From NCBI RefSeq assembly GCF_003260125.1, contig NZ_QHKO01000001.1, positions 512,913-576,912 of the forward strand: a stretch of DNA of 64,000 bases, written 5' to 3'. The translations under genes were made by a program, and so were the position numbers. Shown in pieces: positions 54,149 to 63,757 of this stretch. Below the pieces are notes generated by a model. The model was not told the origin of the DNA. It did no database searches and saw nothing but the letters and a program-made list of their open reading frames with translations. This stretch comes from Lujinxingia litoralis. Lineage in GTDB: Bacteria; Myxococcota_A; Bradymonadia; Bradymonadales; Bradymonadaceae. Every line of letters begins with the position of its first letter. Position 1 is the first letter of the stretch.

Positions 54149-54915
54149 TGTCCTTCTCCCCCTTGCAGGCTCGCCTCTACGCCGCCACCCACCTGGGCAC
54201 TCCGGGCGACCTTGAGTACTACCAGCTCCAGACCGCCGGCGCTGCGGCCGTCCTCGAACTCGGCTGCGGACACGGCCGCCTCCTCCAGGCCCTGGCCCCG
54301 GCCACCGACCGCCTGGTCGGCCTGGACCAGGAACCCGAACTCCTCCAGCTGGCCCGCGCCCGCAACCTCCCCCACACCGAGTTCCTGCAGCGCGACCTCC
54401 GAGACCTCCCCCACTCCGAGGCCTTCGAGCACGTGATCCTGGCCTACAACGGCCTCTACTGCCTGCCCGACAGCCAGGCCCTGCTCGACACCTTCCAGGC
54501 CGCGCACCGCGCCCTGATCCCCGGCGGTAAATTCCACCTGGACATCTACCCCACCGAAGGCCTCGACGAAGACGCCGAAGCCATGGACATCCCCGACAAC
54601 GTCATCGTCGACGACCCCTCGGCCCCCACCACCGAGCTCGACGTCGACGGCGTCCACTACACCATCTGGGAAGGCTCCCTCTGGGACCCCCATGAGCGCA
54701 CCTTCGAAGTCGAATTCCGCTACGTGCGCGACGATGAGCCCGACGAGGGCGGCGTCCCCCTGACCATCCGGCATCGCTACTGGCCCCTGCCCGAAATTAT
54801 CGCCGCGGCCCACGACGCCGGCCTCCAGCTCGTCGGCCAGCGCGAGGGCTTTGGCGACGACCTCCCCGACGACGCCCCCCCGCAGCACGTGCTCACCTTC
54901 GCCCGTATCGACTAA
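54148..54915 (+). CDS. Class I SAM-dependent methyltransferase
   Basis: The 255-residue product has the SAM-binding motif I VLELGCGHGRLL (about 35-46), the motif II acidic residue in LVGLDQEPELL and a later ALIPGGKFHLDIYP region, a Rossmann-like class I methyltransferase. The substrate is unknown. It is coupled to the MFS gene. A terminator follows at 54979-55008. Confidence 0.85.
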   Translation: MSFSPLQARLYAATHLGTPGDLEYYQLQTAGAAAVLELGCGHGRLLQALAPATDRLVGLDQEPELLQLARARNLPHTEFLQRDLRDLPHSEAFEHVILAYNGLYCLPDSQALLDTFQAAHRALIPGGKFHLDIYPTEGLDEDAEAMDIPDNVIVDDPSAPTTELDVDGVHYTIWEGSLWDPHERTFEVEFRYVRDDEPDEGGVPLTIRHRYWPLPEIIAAAHDAGLQLVGQREGFGDDLPDDAPPQHVLTFARID

Positions 54916-54978
54916 AAACGCGCCTCCCCCCCTTGCCAGCGCCCGGAGGCCGAGCCCTGTGGGCTCCTCCTCCCTCCA

Positions 54979-55008
54979 AACCCGCCCGCGCTGGCGCCGG
55001 CGGGTTTT
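54979..55008 (+). terminator. Intrinsic terminator after the methyltransferase gene
   Basis: AACCCGCC (54979-54986) pairs with GGCGGGTT (54999-55006) around a 12-nt loop, followed on the plus strand by a T-run (55005-55008). It fits the end of the barrel-cytochrome-MFS-methyltransferase set. The 239-bp spacer to the next gene (54916-55154) shows no other clear element. Confidence 0.7.
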
Positions 55009-55154
55009 CCTGTGCTAGCTCTTCCCCCGCTTTCACCTGCTGAATGCCGGGCCTCCCGGCGCGGTCGGAACCACACAAGCTCGCCATGCCCCCCGGGGCA
55101 GGCCGGCCGCCGCGCCCCCTCAGGCCTCTGACCTTTTGCTTAAGGATGATCTCG

Positions 55155-57128
55155 ATGATGATGCCTCGACTCTCTGCCCCTCGACAGGGCGCCGCGCTCC
55201 TGGTCGCGATGACCCTGGCCCTCGGCCTCGGCGCCTGCAAGTCCTCTCCCCAGGTCGAAGAAACCAGCGTCCAGGTCCAGAACCGGCCCCTCGCCGCCGA
55301 AGACCTCCTTCAGACCACCGACACCCTGGTCGCCGCCAAGATTCGCTTTGGCGGCGATCTCCCCGACGTGCTCCTGCCCCTGGTCGACGACGCCAATACC
55401 GAGCTGGTCGTCCGCCTGCTCCGAGACCCCATCACCACCATCCACGAGGAAACCGGAGCCCGCGTCGACCTCAGCGCCCTCGACACCGAGCGCCCCCTCT
55501 ATTTCTCCATCTCCAGCCTGGGCAACGAGGCCTTCTTGAAGGCCGCCGTCCTCGGCCTGCCCGCCCGCGACGAGGAGTGGCCCGCCTTCACCCTCTACCG
55601 CCTGCTCGTCCCCACCGACGACCCCGCCTTGATGAGCCAGCAGCTCTTCACCGCCATCCAGGACATCAACGACAGCTCCCGCGGCCCCGACACCGCCGCC
55701 CTGACCTTTGAGGGCCCCGACTTCGTCCGCCTGGAGGTCGCCGTCCCCACCAACGCCCATCACATCGATAAGGAAAACTCCGCAGCCCAGGCCCTGACCT
55801 GGCTCCAGAGCATCAACCTTAAAGATCTGGCGCCCCCCTCCCCGGGCCTCTACCGCGCCACCGCCGCCTACAACGCCTTTGTCCAGGCCGAGAGCGAATT
55901 CGCCGCCTGGGCTCGCCTGGAATCCATCCCCATGCTCGGCGCCCTGGAAGCTTCCATGAGCCCCGAGGTCAACCGCGCCTTCACCACCGATGACCCCGGC
56001 GCCGGCGCTCGCCAGCGCCTGCAGAACATCAGCCGCCTGGCCACGATCTCGGCCCTGACCGACCCGGTCGCCGCCGAAAATGAAGACATCTCCCTGCACC
56101 TCGACGCCGCCGAAAATAACGAGGTCTTCGTCGACGCCGTCCTCACCCGCACCTCCCAGGGCGCCCGGGTCTATCAGGCCACCGACGCCCCCATCACCCT
56201 GCCGGCGCTGGCCGCCAACGCCTTCTTGTCCGTGGACTGGTCCATGAACCTGGCCGCCCTGGCTGACACGGTGATCGCGCCCTTCTGGGAACTACAGTCC
56301 ACGGAGTCCACCGCCCCCACCCTTGAAAACCTGGGAGGCAACCCCGCCGGGCTCGATCCCTCCCGCTCCAACCTCGTCACCTCCGCCGTCGTGGTCGCCC
56401 AGTACCCCATGGCCCTGGCCAAGACCTCCAGCGAAACCCTGAGTGGTTTCGCTCCCCTGCCGCGTGCCCTCAGCCTGCGGGCCTTCTCCGTGCCCGCCAA
56501 CCAGACCTTCCCCCTGGGCGTGGCCGGCGCCCTGATCTTTGACAAGCGCCCCGGCGTGCGCGACCAGCTCCAGGGCCTCCTGAGCATGGCACAGTCCATG
56601 AGCCCCCAGACCCTGGACGCGGCCCTCATCGACCGTGACGACGACCTCCTGGAAGTCCGCCTGGCCATCGGCACCACCGTCAGCGCAGCCTTCGCCAACG
56701 CCACCGACCAACAAGCCTCCGCGCTGGACGTCGAGCTCGACCTCAACAAACTCGGGGAGTTGCGCGCCTTCATCCCTCCCAGTGAACTCTTCGGGTTCCT
56801 GCAGCGCGTCACTCTGGCTTCCCACAACGAAGACGCCTACCACAGCCACCGCATCGCCCTGAATACCCACGGCGCCACCGAGCCTCTCCAGGCTGCCCAC
56901 GACGCGCCCCTGCTCACCGCGCCGACCTTCCGCTGCCGCACCGAGCTGGCCCACGCCGGCTTCGTCCACCTCGAAGACCTCTCCACGGCCGCCGAGGCCC
57001 GGGTCGACGCCTACCTCGACACCTTCTCGGAGCGCGCCGCCCCCTGCATCGAGCCCACCAACCCCTACGCTCCCCAGGCCGCCGCTCGTCTGGAGCTGGT
57101 CCGCCAGTGGGCCGCCGAACTCAACTAA
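55155..57128 (+). CDS. Large unrecognised lipoprotein
   Basis: The 657-residue product starts MMMPRLSAPRQ with a lipobox GLGAC (Cys about 28) after a hydrophobic stretch. The rest is a soluble, mixed alpha/beta sequence with two late Cys (CRTEL, CIEPT) and no motif that I recognise. An AAGGA element precedes ATG 55155; ATG 55146, 55158 and 55161 are also open. A terminator follows. Function unknown. Confidence 0.75.
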   Translation: MMMPRLSAPRQGAALLVAMTLALGLGACKSSPQVEETSVQVQNRPLAAEDLLQTTDTLVAAKIRFGGDLPDVLLPLVDDANTELVVRLLRDPITTIHEETGARVDLSALDTERPLYFSISSLGNEAFLKAAVLGLPARDEEWPAFTLYRLLVPTDDPALMSQQLFTAIQDINDSSRGPDTAALTFEGPDFVRLEVAVPTNAHHIDKENSAAQALTWLQSINLKDLAPPSPGLYRATAAYNAFVQAESEFAAWARLESIPMLGALEASMSPEVNRAFTTDDPGAGARQRLQNISRLATISALTDPVAAENEDISLHLDAAENNEVFVDAVLTRTSQGARVYQATDAPITLPALAANAFLSVDWSMNLAALADTVIAPFWELQSTESTAPTLENLGGNPAGLDPSRSNLVTSAVVVAQYPMALAKTSSETLSGFAPLPRALSLRAFSVPANQTFPLGVAGALIFDKRPGVRDQLQGLLSMAQSMSPQTLDAALIDRDDDLLEVRLAIGTTVSAAFANATDQQASALDVELDLNKLGELRAFIPPSELFGFLQRVTLASHNEDAYHSHRIALNTHGATEPLQAAHDAPLLTAPTFRCRTELAHAGFVHLEDLSTAAEARVDAYLDTFSERAAPCIEPTNPYAPQAAARLELVRQWAAELN

Positions 57129-57159
57129 GCTCCCCCCTTAAACCCAACGCCTGATCCCG

Positions 57160-57195
57160 GCGCCGAGCCCTCTCCCCCGAGGCGCTCGGCGCTTT
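57160..57195 (+). terminator. Terminator-like hairpin after the large lipoprotein gene
   Basis: GCGCCGAGC (57160-57168) pairs exactly with GCTCGGCGC (57184-57192) around a 15-nt loop and is followed by TTT. The stem is 9 bp and GC-rich. The T-run is short, so efficiency may be modest. Confidence 0.55.
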
Positions 57196-57358
57196 GCGTT
57201 GGCCCCCGGCCCACCGCGCCTAGCCACTGGCGCGCGGACCAGCAGGATGGCGAGCCCCCCGGAGCTATGATACCCCTGCCAGACCGTACTCCATGCTTCG
57301 GCAGGTCTCGCCAGACGCGCGTGCTTGCCGCTTGTCGTGAATAAAATTGGAGAGTTTG

Positions 57359-59476
57359 ATGCGCACGATCCCCTCCCTTTCGATGGCCCTCCTGGCGCTG
57401 AGCGCCGCGGCCTGCACCGCCCACGCCCCGGCCACCGCTGACGCCCCGGCCACCGCTGACGCCACCGCGGCCTCCACCAACGCCACCACCTCCCAGGCGG
57501 CCCCCGACTACGCCGTCACCTTCAACGGCCGCGACATCGACCTGCGCCCCTACGTGCAGGGCTTCCCCTACAGCGGCTTCGCCCCCTCGCTGGAGCACGA
57601 CTTTTTGCTCTACTTCGAGGCCACTCCCGAGGGCACCTGGATGCGCCACATCGCCGGGCTCCCCACCTCGGGGCCGGTCGACTTAAGCCAGGGCCGCAAG
57701 CTCAACGACATCGACTGGTCCACCCGCAATTTCTGGGGCGGCGAGTTCAACGCCACGCTTAATGCCTTCATCTTCCGGGGCGATGAGAACAACAACGAGC
57801 GCATCAACATCTACACGCTCGACCTGGAGACGGGTCAGGTAAGCCCCCTGACCGACGTCGACTACATCTACGCGCTGGGCTTCTCCGACGATCAACGCCT
57901 GATGGCCTACGTCGTGCGCCAGGGACAAAACGAACCCTTCAACAGCTGCCTGCGCCTGCGCGACCTGAGCACCGACGAGGAGCGCGAGATCTGGTGTGAC
58001 CAGGGCGGCGCCGACCGCCTCACCTGGTCGGGCATCCTCTTTGCCCCCGACAACCAGAGCCTGCTGCTCAACCTCCAGCACGACGGCGACCGCCGCACCT
58101 CCAACCTGGCCCTGGTCGATCTCAACGCCCCGGCCGACGCCGACGACGCCCCCCGCCAGCTTTTGGAGCGCGGCGTCAAACACCTGCGTCTGGCCATCCT
58201 CGACGACTCCTTCGACGGGGAGCGCTTCATCTACCTCTCGGCCCACACCGGCCACGACGTCCTCTACAGCTACGACCTCGCCAGCGGCAGCGCCACCCCC
58301 CTGGCCGACCTGGAGTACGAGCTGAGCGGCTGGACCCTCGTCGACGTCGAGGGCACCGAGCGCCTCCTGGTCCTCCTCGACCACCCCACCGGCTCCATCG
58401 CCGAGCTCCGAGACGCCGCCACCGGCGAACTCCTCCAGCGCGAAACCTTCACCGAGCGTCTCGCGCTCACCGACGCCCACAACGACGAGCTGGCCCTGCG
58501 CTCCAGCTCGGTGCGCACCCCCTTTAAGCTCCAGCGGGCTCGTCTCATCCCCACCGCCGACGCCGCCCGGCCCTACACCCTGACCGCGCAGCCCCTGGCC
58601 ATGCTCCCCCCGGAGCTCGTCCGCGCGCTGATCCACTGCGACGTGGCGCAGGTCAGCTTCGAGACCTTTGATCAGGTCGCCGGCCAGCCCCGCACCCTGC
58701 ACGCCTTCTATTTCACCCCCCGCAACTCGCCACAGAACCCCGACCAGCGCCTGGTCCGCATCACCGCGTTCTACGGTGGGGGCAACTACTTCAGCACCTC
58801 CAACCAGATCATGTGCGAAGCCGGCGTCGCCACGCTCAGCCCCGCCCCGCGCGGCTCCTGGGGCTTTGGCGCCGAGTTCGCCGCGCTCAACGACGGCGAC
58901 CTGGGCGGCGACGAGATCATCGACCTCTTCTACGCCGCCCGCTGGCTGGAGGCCCACCACGGCTACACCCCGGCGCAGATCGGCGTCTACGGCTCCAGCC
59001 ACGGGGGCTACGCCACGATGCGCGCGCTGACCTTCCCGCCCGAGACCAACCAGCGCCACGAGTCCTACAACTTCGGCTTCGGCTTGAGCCACGCCGGCTT
59101 CAGCGACATTTTGAGTTTTTACGAGACCAGCAACATCCCGGACTGGGTGATCCTGGAGGCCGGCGACCCGGCCACCCAGGCCGACAAGCTCCGCGACCGC
59201 TCCCCCCTGACCCATATTGAGCGGCTGCAGGCCCCCCTGCTCCTGACCCACGGCAGCAACGACAGCCGGGTCCCCGTCGAAGAGAGCCGCCAGCTGGCCC
59301 GGGCCGCCCAGAGCACCGGCGCTCCGGTGACCTTTGTGGAGTTCGAGGGCCAGGGCCACGGCATCAACGGCCTGGAAAACACCCTGCGCTACTACCGGGC
59401 AATCTTCTCCTTTTTGGAAGACCAGGTGCTGCCCCGCGCCGAGAACCCGACCCACGAGGCCTCGGCCACGCCCTGA
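57359..59476 (+). CDS. S9 (prolyl oligopeptidase)-type peptidase lipoprotein
   Basis: The 705-residue product has a lipobox-like SAAAC, an N-terminal beta-propeller-like region (about 60-420) and a C-terminal alpha/beta-hydrolase domain. The nucleophile is Ser in GSSHGGYA (about 546), the acid Asp in HGSNDSRVP (about 635) and His in GQGHGI (about 666). The order matches S9 peptidases. A short duplicated PATADA segment follows the lipobox. GGAGAG precedes ATG 57359. It is likely periplasmic or surface-exposed, cleaving short peptides. Confidence 0.88.
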   Translation: MRTIPSLSMALLALSAAACTAHAPATADAPATADATAASTNATTSQAAPDYAVTFNGRDIDLRPYVQGFPYSGFAPSLEHDFLLYFEATPEGTWMRHIAGLPTSGPVDLSQGRKLNDIDWSTRNFWGGEFNATLNAFIFRGDENNNERINIYTLDLETGQVSPLTDVDYIYALGFSDDQRLMAYVVRQGQNEPFNSCLRLRDLSTDEEREIWCDQGGADRLTWSGILFAPDNQSLLLNLQHDGDRRTSNLALVDLNAPADADDAPRQLLERGVKHLRLAILDDSFDGERFIYLSAHTGHDVLYSYDLASGSATPLADLEYELSGWTLVDVEGTERLLVLLDHPTGSIAELRDAATGELLQRETFTERLALTDAHNDELALRSSSVRTPFKLQRARLIPTADAARPYTLTAQPLAMLPPELVRALIHCDVAQVSFETFDQVAGQPRTLHAFYFTPRNSPQNPDQRLVRITAFYGGGNYFSTSNQIMCEAGVATLSPAPRGSWGFGAEFAALNDGDLGGDEIIDLFYAARWLEAHHGYTPAQIGVYGSSHGGYATMRALTFPPETNQRHESYNFGFGLSHAGFSDILSFYETSNIPDWVILEAGDPATQADKLRDRSPLTHIERLQAPLLLTHGSNDSRVPVEESRQLARAAQSTGAPVTFVEFEGQGHGINGLENTLRYYRAIFSFLEDQVLPRAENPTHEASATP

Positions 59477-59503
59477 CACCGCTCGCCAGCCAGAGCAGTG
59501 AAC

Positions 59504-59544
59504 GCCGCGGGAGCACTTCCCGCGGCGCCCACCTTCAGGTGGGC
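59504..59544 (-). terminator. Double hairpin at the end of the P-type ATPase gene
   Basis: On the minus strand GCCCACC-TGAA-GGTGGGC (59527-59544) carries the ATPase stop codon TGA in its tetraloop. It is followed by GCCGCGGGA/TCCCGCGGC (59504-59526, 9-bp stem, 5-nt loop). A short GTTC follows with no long T-tract, so it is a probable but not classical terminator. Confidence 0.5.
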
Positions 59545-62306
59545 ACCTCCCGGAATCCGCGCCCCCTTCGGGGGGCGCTCTTTTTTTGCCCGCGCCCCGG
59601 GCGCCGCCACCACCATTTGTGGATCTCGATCGCCACCACCAGCGGCAGCACCAGCGCCAGCAGCAGCAACCACATCCGCCAGCTCAAGGGCGACACCTCC
59701 AGGATGCGCTGCGTGGGCTCAAAGTACATCGCGCCCACATGCAAGAGCTGGGTCGCCAGCACCGCGGCGATCAGAAGCGGAGAGCGCAGCGGGCTGCGCG
59801 CCAGAATCGAGCTGCGCTCGGAGCGGGCATTGCCCACGTGGGCGTTTTCAAAGAGCACCATAAAGAGGAGCACCGCGTTGCGCGCCGCGACCTCGCTCAC
59901 CCCGGCCTGGAGTAGCCAGGCAAAGAGCCCCACGCCGATCCCCCCCACCATCAGCGCGGTGAGCACGATGCGCTCGACCATCACCCGATTAAAAATCGGC
60001 TCGTCCGGGTCGCGCGGCGGCCGCACAAGCTCCCCGCCCTCGGCCGGCTCAGCGGCCAGCGCCAGGTGCTGAATCCCGTTGGTGACCACGTTGAGCCAGA
60101 GGATCTGCAGGGGCAGCAAGGGCAGGGGCAGCCCGGCGGCCAGCGCCAGCGCCAGCAGCACGATCTCGGCCGCCCCCGCCGACAGGAGCACAAAGACCAC
60201 CTTGCGGATCGTATCGTAGGCCACGCGCCCCTCCTCGATCCCGGCGACGATGCTGGCGAAGTTATCATCGCTGATCACCATCCCGGCGGCCTGGCGCGCC
60301 ACGTCGGTCCCCCCCTTGCCCATGGCCACCCCGATGTTGGCCGCCCGCAGCGCCGGGGCATCGTTGACCCCGTCGCCGGTCACCGCCACAAAATGCCCGG
60401 CGGCCTGCGCCGCCCGCACGATCTTGAGCTTGTGGTGGGGCGCCATCCGGGCAAACACCCGGCGCTCGTGCACCAGACGCTCCATCTGCGCCTCATCGGC
60501 CTCCTCCACCCGGGGGCCGGCCACCACCTCATCCGGGGTTTCGGCGATGCCCAGCTCCCGGCAGATCGCCAGCGCGGTGACCGGATGATCGCCGGTGACC
60601 ATGAACACCTCCACCCCGGCGCCGTGCGCCTGCTCCACGGCCCGACGGGCCCCGGCGCGCAGGGGATCGATCATGGCGACAAAGCCCAAAAAGCGCAGCG
60701 ACCCGGGCTCGGGCTCGGGCGGCGCTTCCCCGGCCGCCGGCGCCCGCTTGAGCGCGCCCCGGGCCAGCCCCAGCACCCGATAGCCCCGCGCGGCCAGCGA
60801 CTCGGCCTCTTCGGCCCGCATCTCGCGCTCCCCCTCCTTAAGAGCGCACATCGCCAGCACCCGCTCCGGACCGCCCTTCACATAGAGGCCCGCGCCCTCC
60901 GGCGACCGGTGCACGCTGGCCGAGTAGCGCCGCGCCGACTCAAAGGGAATCATCGCCTGCACCGGCTCCGTGGCGCGGATCTCCGCGCGATCCAGCCCCA
61001 GCTTCTGCGCCGCGCTCAAGAGCGCCACATCGGTCGGGTCGCCGTGCCAGCTCCAGCGCGCCGGCTCTTCGGGCTCGGCTGTAAGCTCCCCCTCGTTGTT
61101 GAGCAGCGCCGCCTTAAAGAGCTCATCCAGCGCCGGCTCCGCACCGGCCTGGACCACCTCCCCATCCAGGCGCACCTCGCCACGGGGGGCAAAGCCCTGC
61201 CCGCTGAGGCTGCCGCGGCGCCCGTCGGCCAGCAGAAACTCCCGCACGGTGAGCGCGTTGACCGTCAGCGTACCGGTCTTGTCGCTGACGATCAGCGTGC
61301 AGCTCCCCAGCCCCTCGACCACCGGCAGGCGCCGGGTGACCACATGACGGCGCACCATCCGCGTGGTGGCGATCGCCAGCACCACCGTCAGCCCCACCGG
61401 CAACCCCTCGGGAATCGCCGCCACTGCCAGCGCCACCCCCAGAAAAAACATCTCGCTTAACGCGTAACCCTGCAGCCAGCCGATCCCGCTGGTCAGCACC
61501 ACCAGCACCACGACCACCACCGTGATCATGCGCACAAAGCGGTCCATGCGGGCCACCAGCGGCGGCCGGGCCACCGGGGCCTCCAGCACGTCGCTGGCGA
61601 TCGCCCCCAGCGCCGTGGCCATCCCGGTGGCCACCACCGTGCCCGCCGCCCGGCCCTGCACCACGCTGGTGCCGGCAAAGACCATGTTCTGACGATCGCC
61701 CAGCCCCTCGGGCGCCTCGGCCACCCAGTCGGGGCGCTTGCCCACGGCCACCGACTCCCCGGTGAGCAGCGACTCATCCACCTGGAGCCCGGTCGCCTTG
61801 AGCAGGCGCAGGTCGGCCGGCACCTTATCGCCCGACTCCAGCACCACCCGATCCCCCACCACCAGACGCTCGGCATCGATCCGCCGGGTCTCCCCCTCAC
61901 GCGTGACCGAGGCCCGGGCCTTGAGCATGGTGCGCAGCGCCACCACCCCCTTCTCGGCCCGGGCCTCCATCCAGGTGCCGATCAGGGCGTTGACCCCCAC
62001 CACCACGCCGATAAAGGCCGCATCCAAAAACTCCCCCAGCACCAGCGCCAGCAGCCCGGCGGCCAGCAGCACATAGATCAGCGGGCTCATAAACTGCCGC
62101 AACGCCACCCGCCAGATCGGCGTCGGCTCCGGCCGCGGCAGCGCATTGGGCCCATCGCGCTCCAAGCGCCGGGCGGCCTCCTCACCGCTTAAGCCCTTGG
62201 CCCCGGCGCTCACCCGCTTAAGCGCTTCCTCAATGCTCAGCGTCTCCCAGGCCGGCGCCTCCTTTTGCCGCCCCTCCTCCCCGGCGGACCCTCTCTCTCT
62301 GCGCAT
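59535..62306 (-). CDS. Cation-transporting P-type ATPase (P2, Ca2+-ATPase-like)
   Basis: The 923-residue product has the actuator motif LLTGES (about 180), PEGLP in membrane helix 4, the phosphorylation site DKTGTLT (Asp about 342), the hinge TGDGVNDAPAL (about 637-647) and ten predicted spans. The N-terminus has the cation-ATPase N domain (LSGEEAARRLERDGPNALPR). PEGLP and overall size suggest Ca2+ or monovalent cation transport of the P2 type. ATG 62306 follows GGAGAGG. The convergent plus-strand terminator at 59559-59587 lies inside its last codons. Confidence 0.92.
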   Translation of the reverse strand: MRRERGSAGEEGRQKEAPAWETLSIEEALKRVSAGAKGLSGEEAARRLERDGPNALPRPEPTPIWRVALRQFMSPLIYVLLAAGLLALVLGEFLDAAFIGVVVGVNALIGTWMEARAEKGVVALRTMLKARASVTREGETRRIDAERLVVGDRVVLESGDKVPADLRLLKATGLQVDESLLTGESVAVGKRPDWVAEAPEGLGDRQNMVFAGTSVVQGRAAGTVVATGMATALGAIASDVLEAPVARPPLVARMDRFVRMITVVVVVLVVLTSGIGWLQGYALSEMFFLGVALAVAAIPEGLPVGLTVVLAIATTRMVRRHVVTRRLPVVEGLGSCTLIVSDKTGTLTVNALTVREFLLADGRRGSLSGQGFAPRGEVRLDGEVVQAGAEPALDELFKAALLNNEGELTAEPEEPARWSWHGDPTDVALLSAAQKLGLDRAEIRATEPVQAMIPFESARRYSASVHRSPEGAGLYVKGGPERVLAMCALKEGEREMRAEEAESLAARGYRVLGLARGALKRAPAAGEAPPEPEPGSLRFLGFVAMIDPLRAGARRAVEQAHGAGVEVFMVTGDHPVTALAICRELGIAETPDEVVAGPRVEEADEAQMERLVHERRVFARMAPHHKLKIVRAAQAAGHFVAVTGDGVNDAPALRAANIGVAMGKGGTDVARQAAGMVISDDNFASIVAGIEEGRVAYDTIRKVVFVLLSAGAAEIVLLALALAAGLPLPLLPLQILWLNVVTNGIQHLALAAEPAEGGELVRPPRDPDEPIFNRVMVERIVLTALMVGGIGVGLFAWLLQAGVSEVAARNAVLLFMVLFENAHVGNARSERSSILARSPLRSPLLIAAVLATQLLHVGAMYFEPTQRILEVSPLSWRMWLLLLALVLPLVVAIEIHKWWWRRPGRGQKKSAPRRGRGFREVPT
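59559..59587 (+). terminator. Intrinsic terminator of the S9 peptidase gene, inside the convergent ATPase coding end
   Basis: GCGCCCCC (59559-59566) and GGGGGCGC (59571-59578) flank a 4-nt loop, followed by TC and seven T. It is a strong intrinsic terminator for plus-strand transcription 83 bp after the peptidase stop. It lies within the ATPase reading frame, which encodes KKSAPRRGRG there. Confidence 0.8.
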
Positions 62307-62566
62307 CGCCTCTCCCCCTCCTCCCAAAATACGAGCCCTCTAAATCTGCACACGCCGGCCCCCGCCACCACGGCCGGGCCTTGCCCCCGGCCCGACCACC
62401 CTCTAGCATCGCCTCATTCGTACTTTCCGCAGTCGCCCCCGGGGAGGGGGTGGGAATGGTCGGTTCGCCGCCCAACTCGCCACCGGGGCGCGTCGGGAGT
62501 GCTGGCGAGCCTCCTTCAACGCTTCGGGCGCCCCGATGCGCGCCCGACGTCCCACAGGAGTCAGCG

Positions 62567-63376
62567 ATGCAGAACACCATCACCGAGTTTTTGAGCCTCC
62601 GCCGGATGCCCTCAAGCCGCGGCGCCTACGCGATGCAAAAGACCCTGGAGCTCTGCGACCAACAGGGCGTACCGGCCCCGCTGCGAGAGCGCGTAGAGCA
62701 GGCCTGCCAGGTGGCCCAAACCACCGTGGAGCTGGAACTGGACTGGGAACAGGCCCGCACCCAGACCAGCACCGCCCGCGGCAACGCCGCCCAGATCGAC
62801 ATGAAACTCGACCAGGCCATCGCCGCCATCGGCCGTATCCTGGATGGTGAGCTCCTCGGCCCCGACGAAAGCCCCCATACCCAAGCCGCCCGGCAGATTC
62901 AGAATGTGATCTTTCCGGCCGGAATCTCGGCCGTAATCCATGTCTCCTACGAGCATCAGCACGTGACGATCGACGCCCTTGTCGCTCGCCTCCAGAACCA
63001 GCTCAAAGAACAGGTGGCGCTCCTGGGCATGGAGCGCCACGTGGAGCGCGTGCACGCGCTTAACCAACGCTTCGGAAAAGAGCTCGACCGTGACGAACGC
63101 CCCGCCCTCACCTATGACGAGGTGGTGACGAGCCGAGAAGCCCTGCACGTGGCGCTCTGCCAGGTGGTCGCCGCAGCCTTCGAGCACCTGCGCGCCGACG
63201 CCGACGCCCCCACCTTAAGCGCGGTATTGGCTCCGCTGGTCGAGCAACAACAACGCACCCACGCCTACGTCAGCCGCCGCCGGGCGGTGCCCCCCGTCGA
63301 CCCCGGCACCGGCGCCGAGCTGCCCGCCGAACACGAGCCGAGCACCGAACCTCAGCTCGATCCCGCCGGCGCCTGA
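62567..63376 (+). CDS. Unrecognised helical protein
   Basis: A 269-residue, mostly helical and acidic protein with no membrane segment. A strong AGGAG precedes ATG 62567; the open frame to 62381 is unsupported. Segments such as MQKTLELCDQQGVPAPLRER and NVIFPAGISAVIHVSYEHQH match nothing I know. It is divergent from the P-type ATPase across 260 bp and ends with a strong terminator. Confidence 0.72.
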   Translation: MQNTITEFLSLRRMPSSRGAYAMQKTLELCDQQGVPAPLRERVEQACQVAQTTVELELDWEQARTQTSTARGNAAQIDMKLDQAIAAIGRILDGELLGPDESPHTQAARQIQNVIFPAGISAVIHVSYEHQHVTIDALVARLQNQLKEQVALLGMERHVERVHALNQRFGKELDRDERPALTYDEVVTSREALHVALCQVVAAAFEHLRADADAPTLSAVLAPLVEQQQRTHAYVSRRRAVPPVDPGTGAELPAEHEPSTEPQLDPAGA

Positions 63377-63408
63377 CCCACAACACGCGCCGCGCAGCAC
63401 CCACGATC

Positions 63409-63437
63409 ACGCCCCGGGACGCCTCCCGGGGCGTTTT
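63409..63437 (+). terminator. Intrinsic terminator after the helical-protein gene
   Basis: ACGCCCCGGGA (63409-63419) pairs perfectly with TCCCGGGGCGT (63424-63434) around a 4-nt loop, followed by TTT. The 11-bp GC-rich stem is strong. From here to 64000 I find no gene. Confidence 0.8.
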
Positions 63438-63581
63438 CTATCTCTGGAACTCGCCACCACATACCCCACACGGGGGTTGAACCCCCTCCCGCTCCGCCCT
63501 CGGGCGCCCCCTTTTATGGTGTCACCTCACCACCCGGCGCCCCCGGGCGGCTCTTCTCCCCGTCCAACCCCCTCCCGCTCC

Positions 63582-63720
63582 GCCCCCGGGCACGGTCCCT
63601 TCATGTGCCTTCACCAAAACGCCCGCCCCCGGGCACGGTCCCTTCATGTGCCTTCACCAAAACGCCCGCCCCCGGGCACGGTGCCTTCATGTGCCTTCAC
63701 CAAAACGCCCGCCCCCGGGC
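63582..63720. repeat. Three tandem 43-bp repeats
   Basis: Units begin GCCCCCGGGCACGG at 63582, 63625 and 63668, with a partial fourth at 63711. They end with CTTCACCAAAACGCC and differ by one base (TCCCT or TGCCT). Each contains the palindrome CCCGGG. The region is C-rich, non-coding by appearance and lacks unique spacers, so it is not CRISPR. Upstream, 63440-63581, CCCCCTCCCGCTCCGCCC-like words recur imperfectly. Confidence 0.9.
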
Positions 63721-63757
63721 CCCAAGCGCTGACCCTCGCTCACCTCGCAGCAAGCAC

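Noticed and set aside
57351..57360. AGAGTTTGAT, identical to the first bases of bacterial 16S rRNA
   Set aside because: The match stops after ten bases; the following sequence is the ATG and signal peptide of the S9 peptidase. It is chance, not an rRNA gene.
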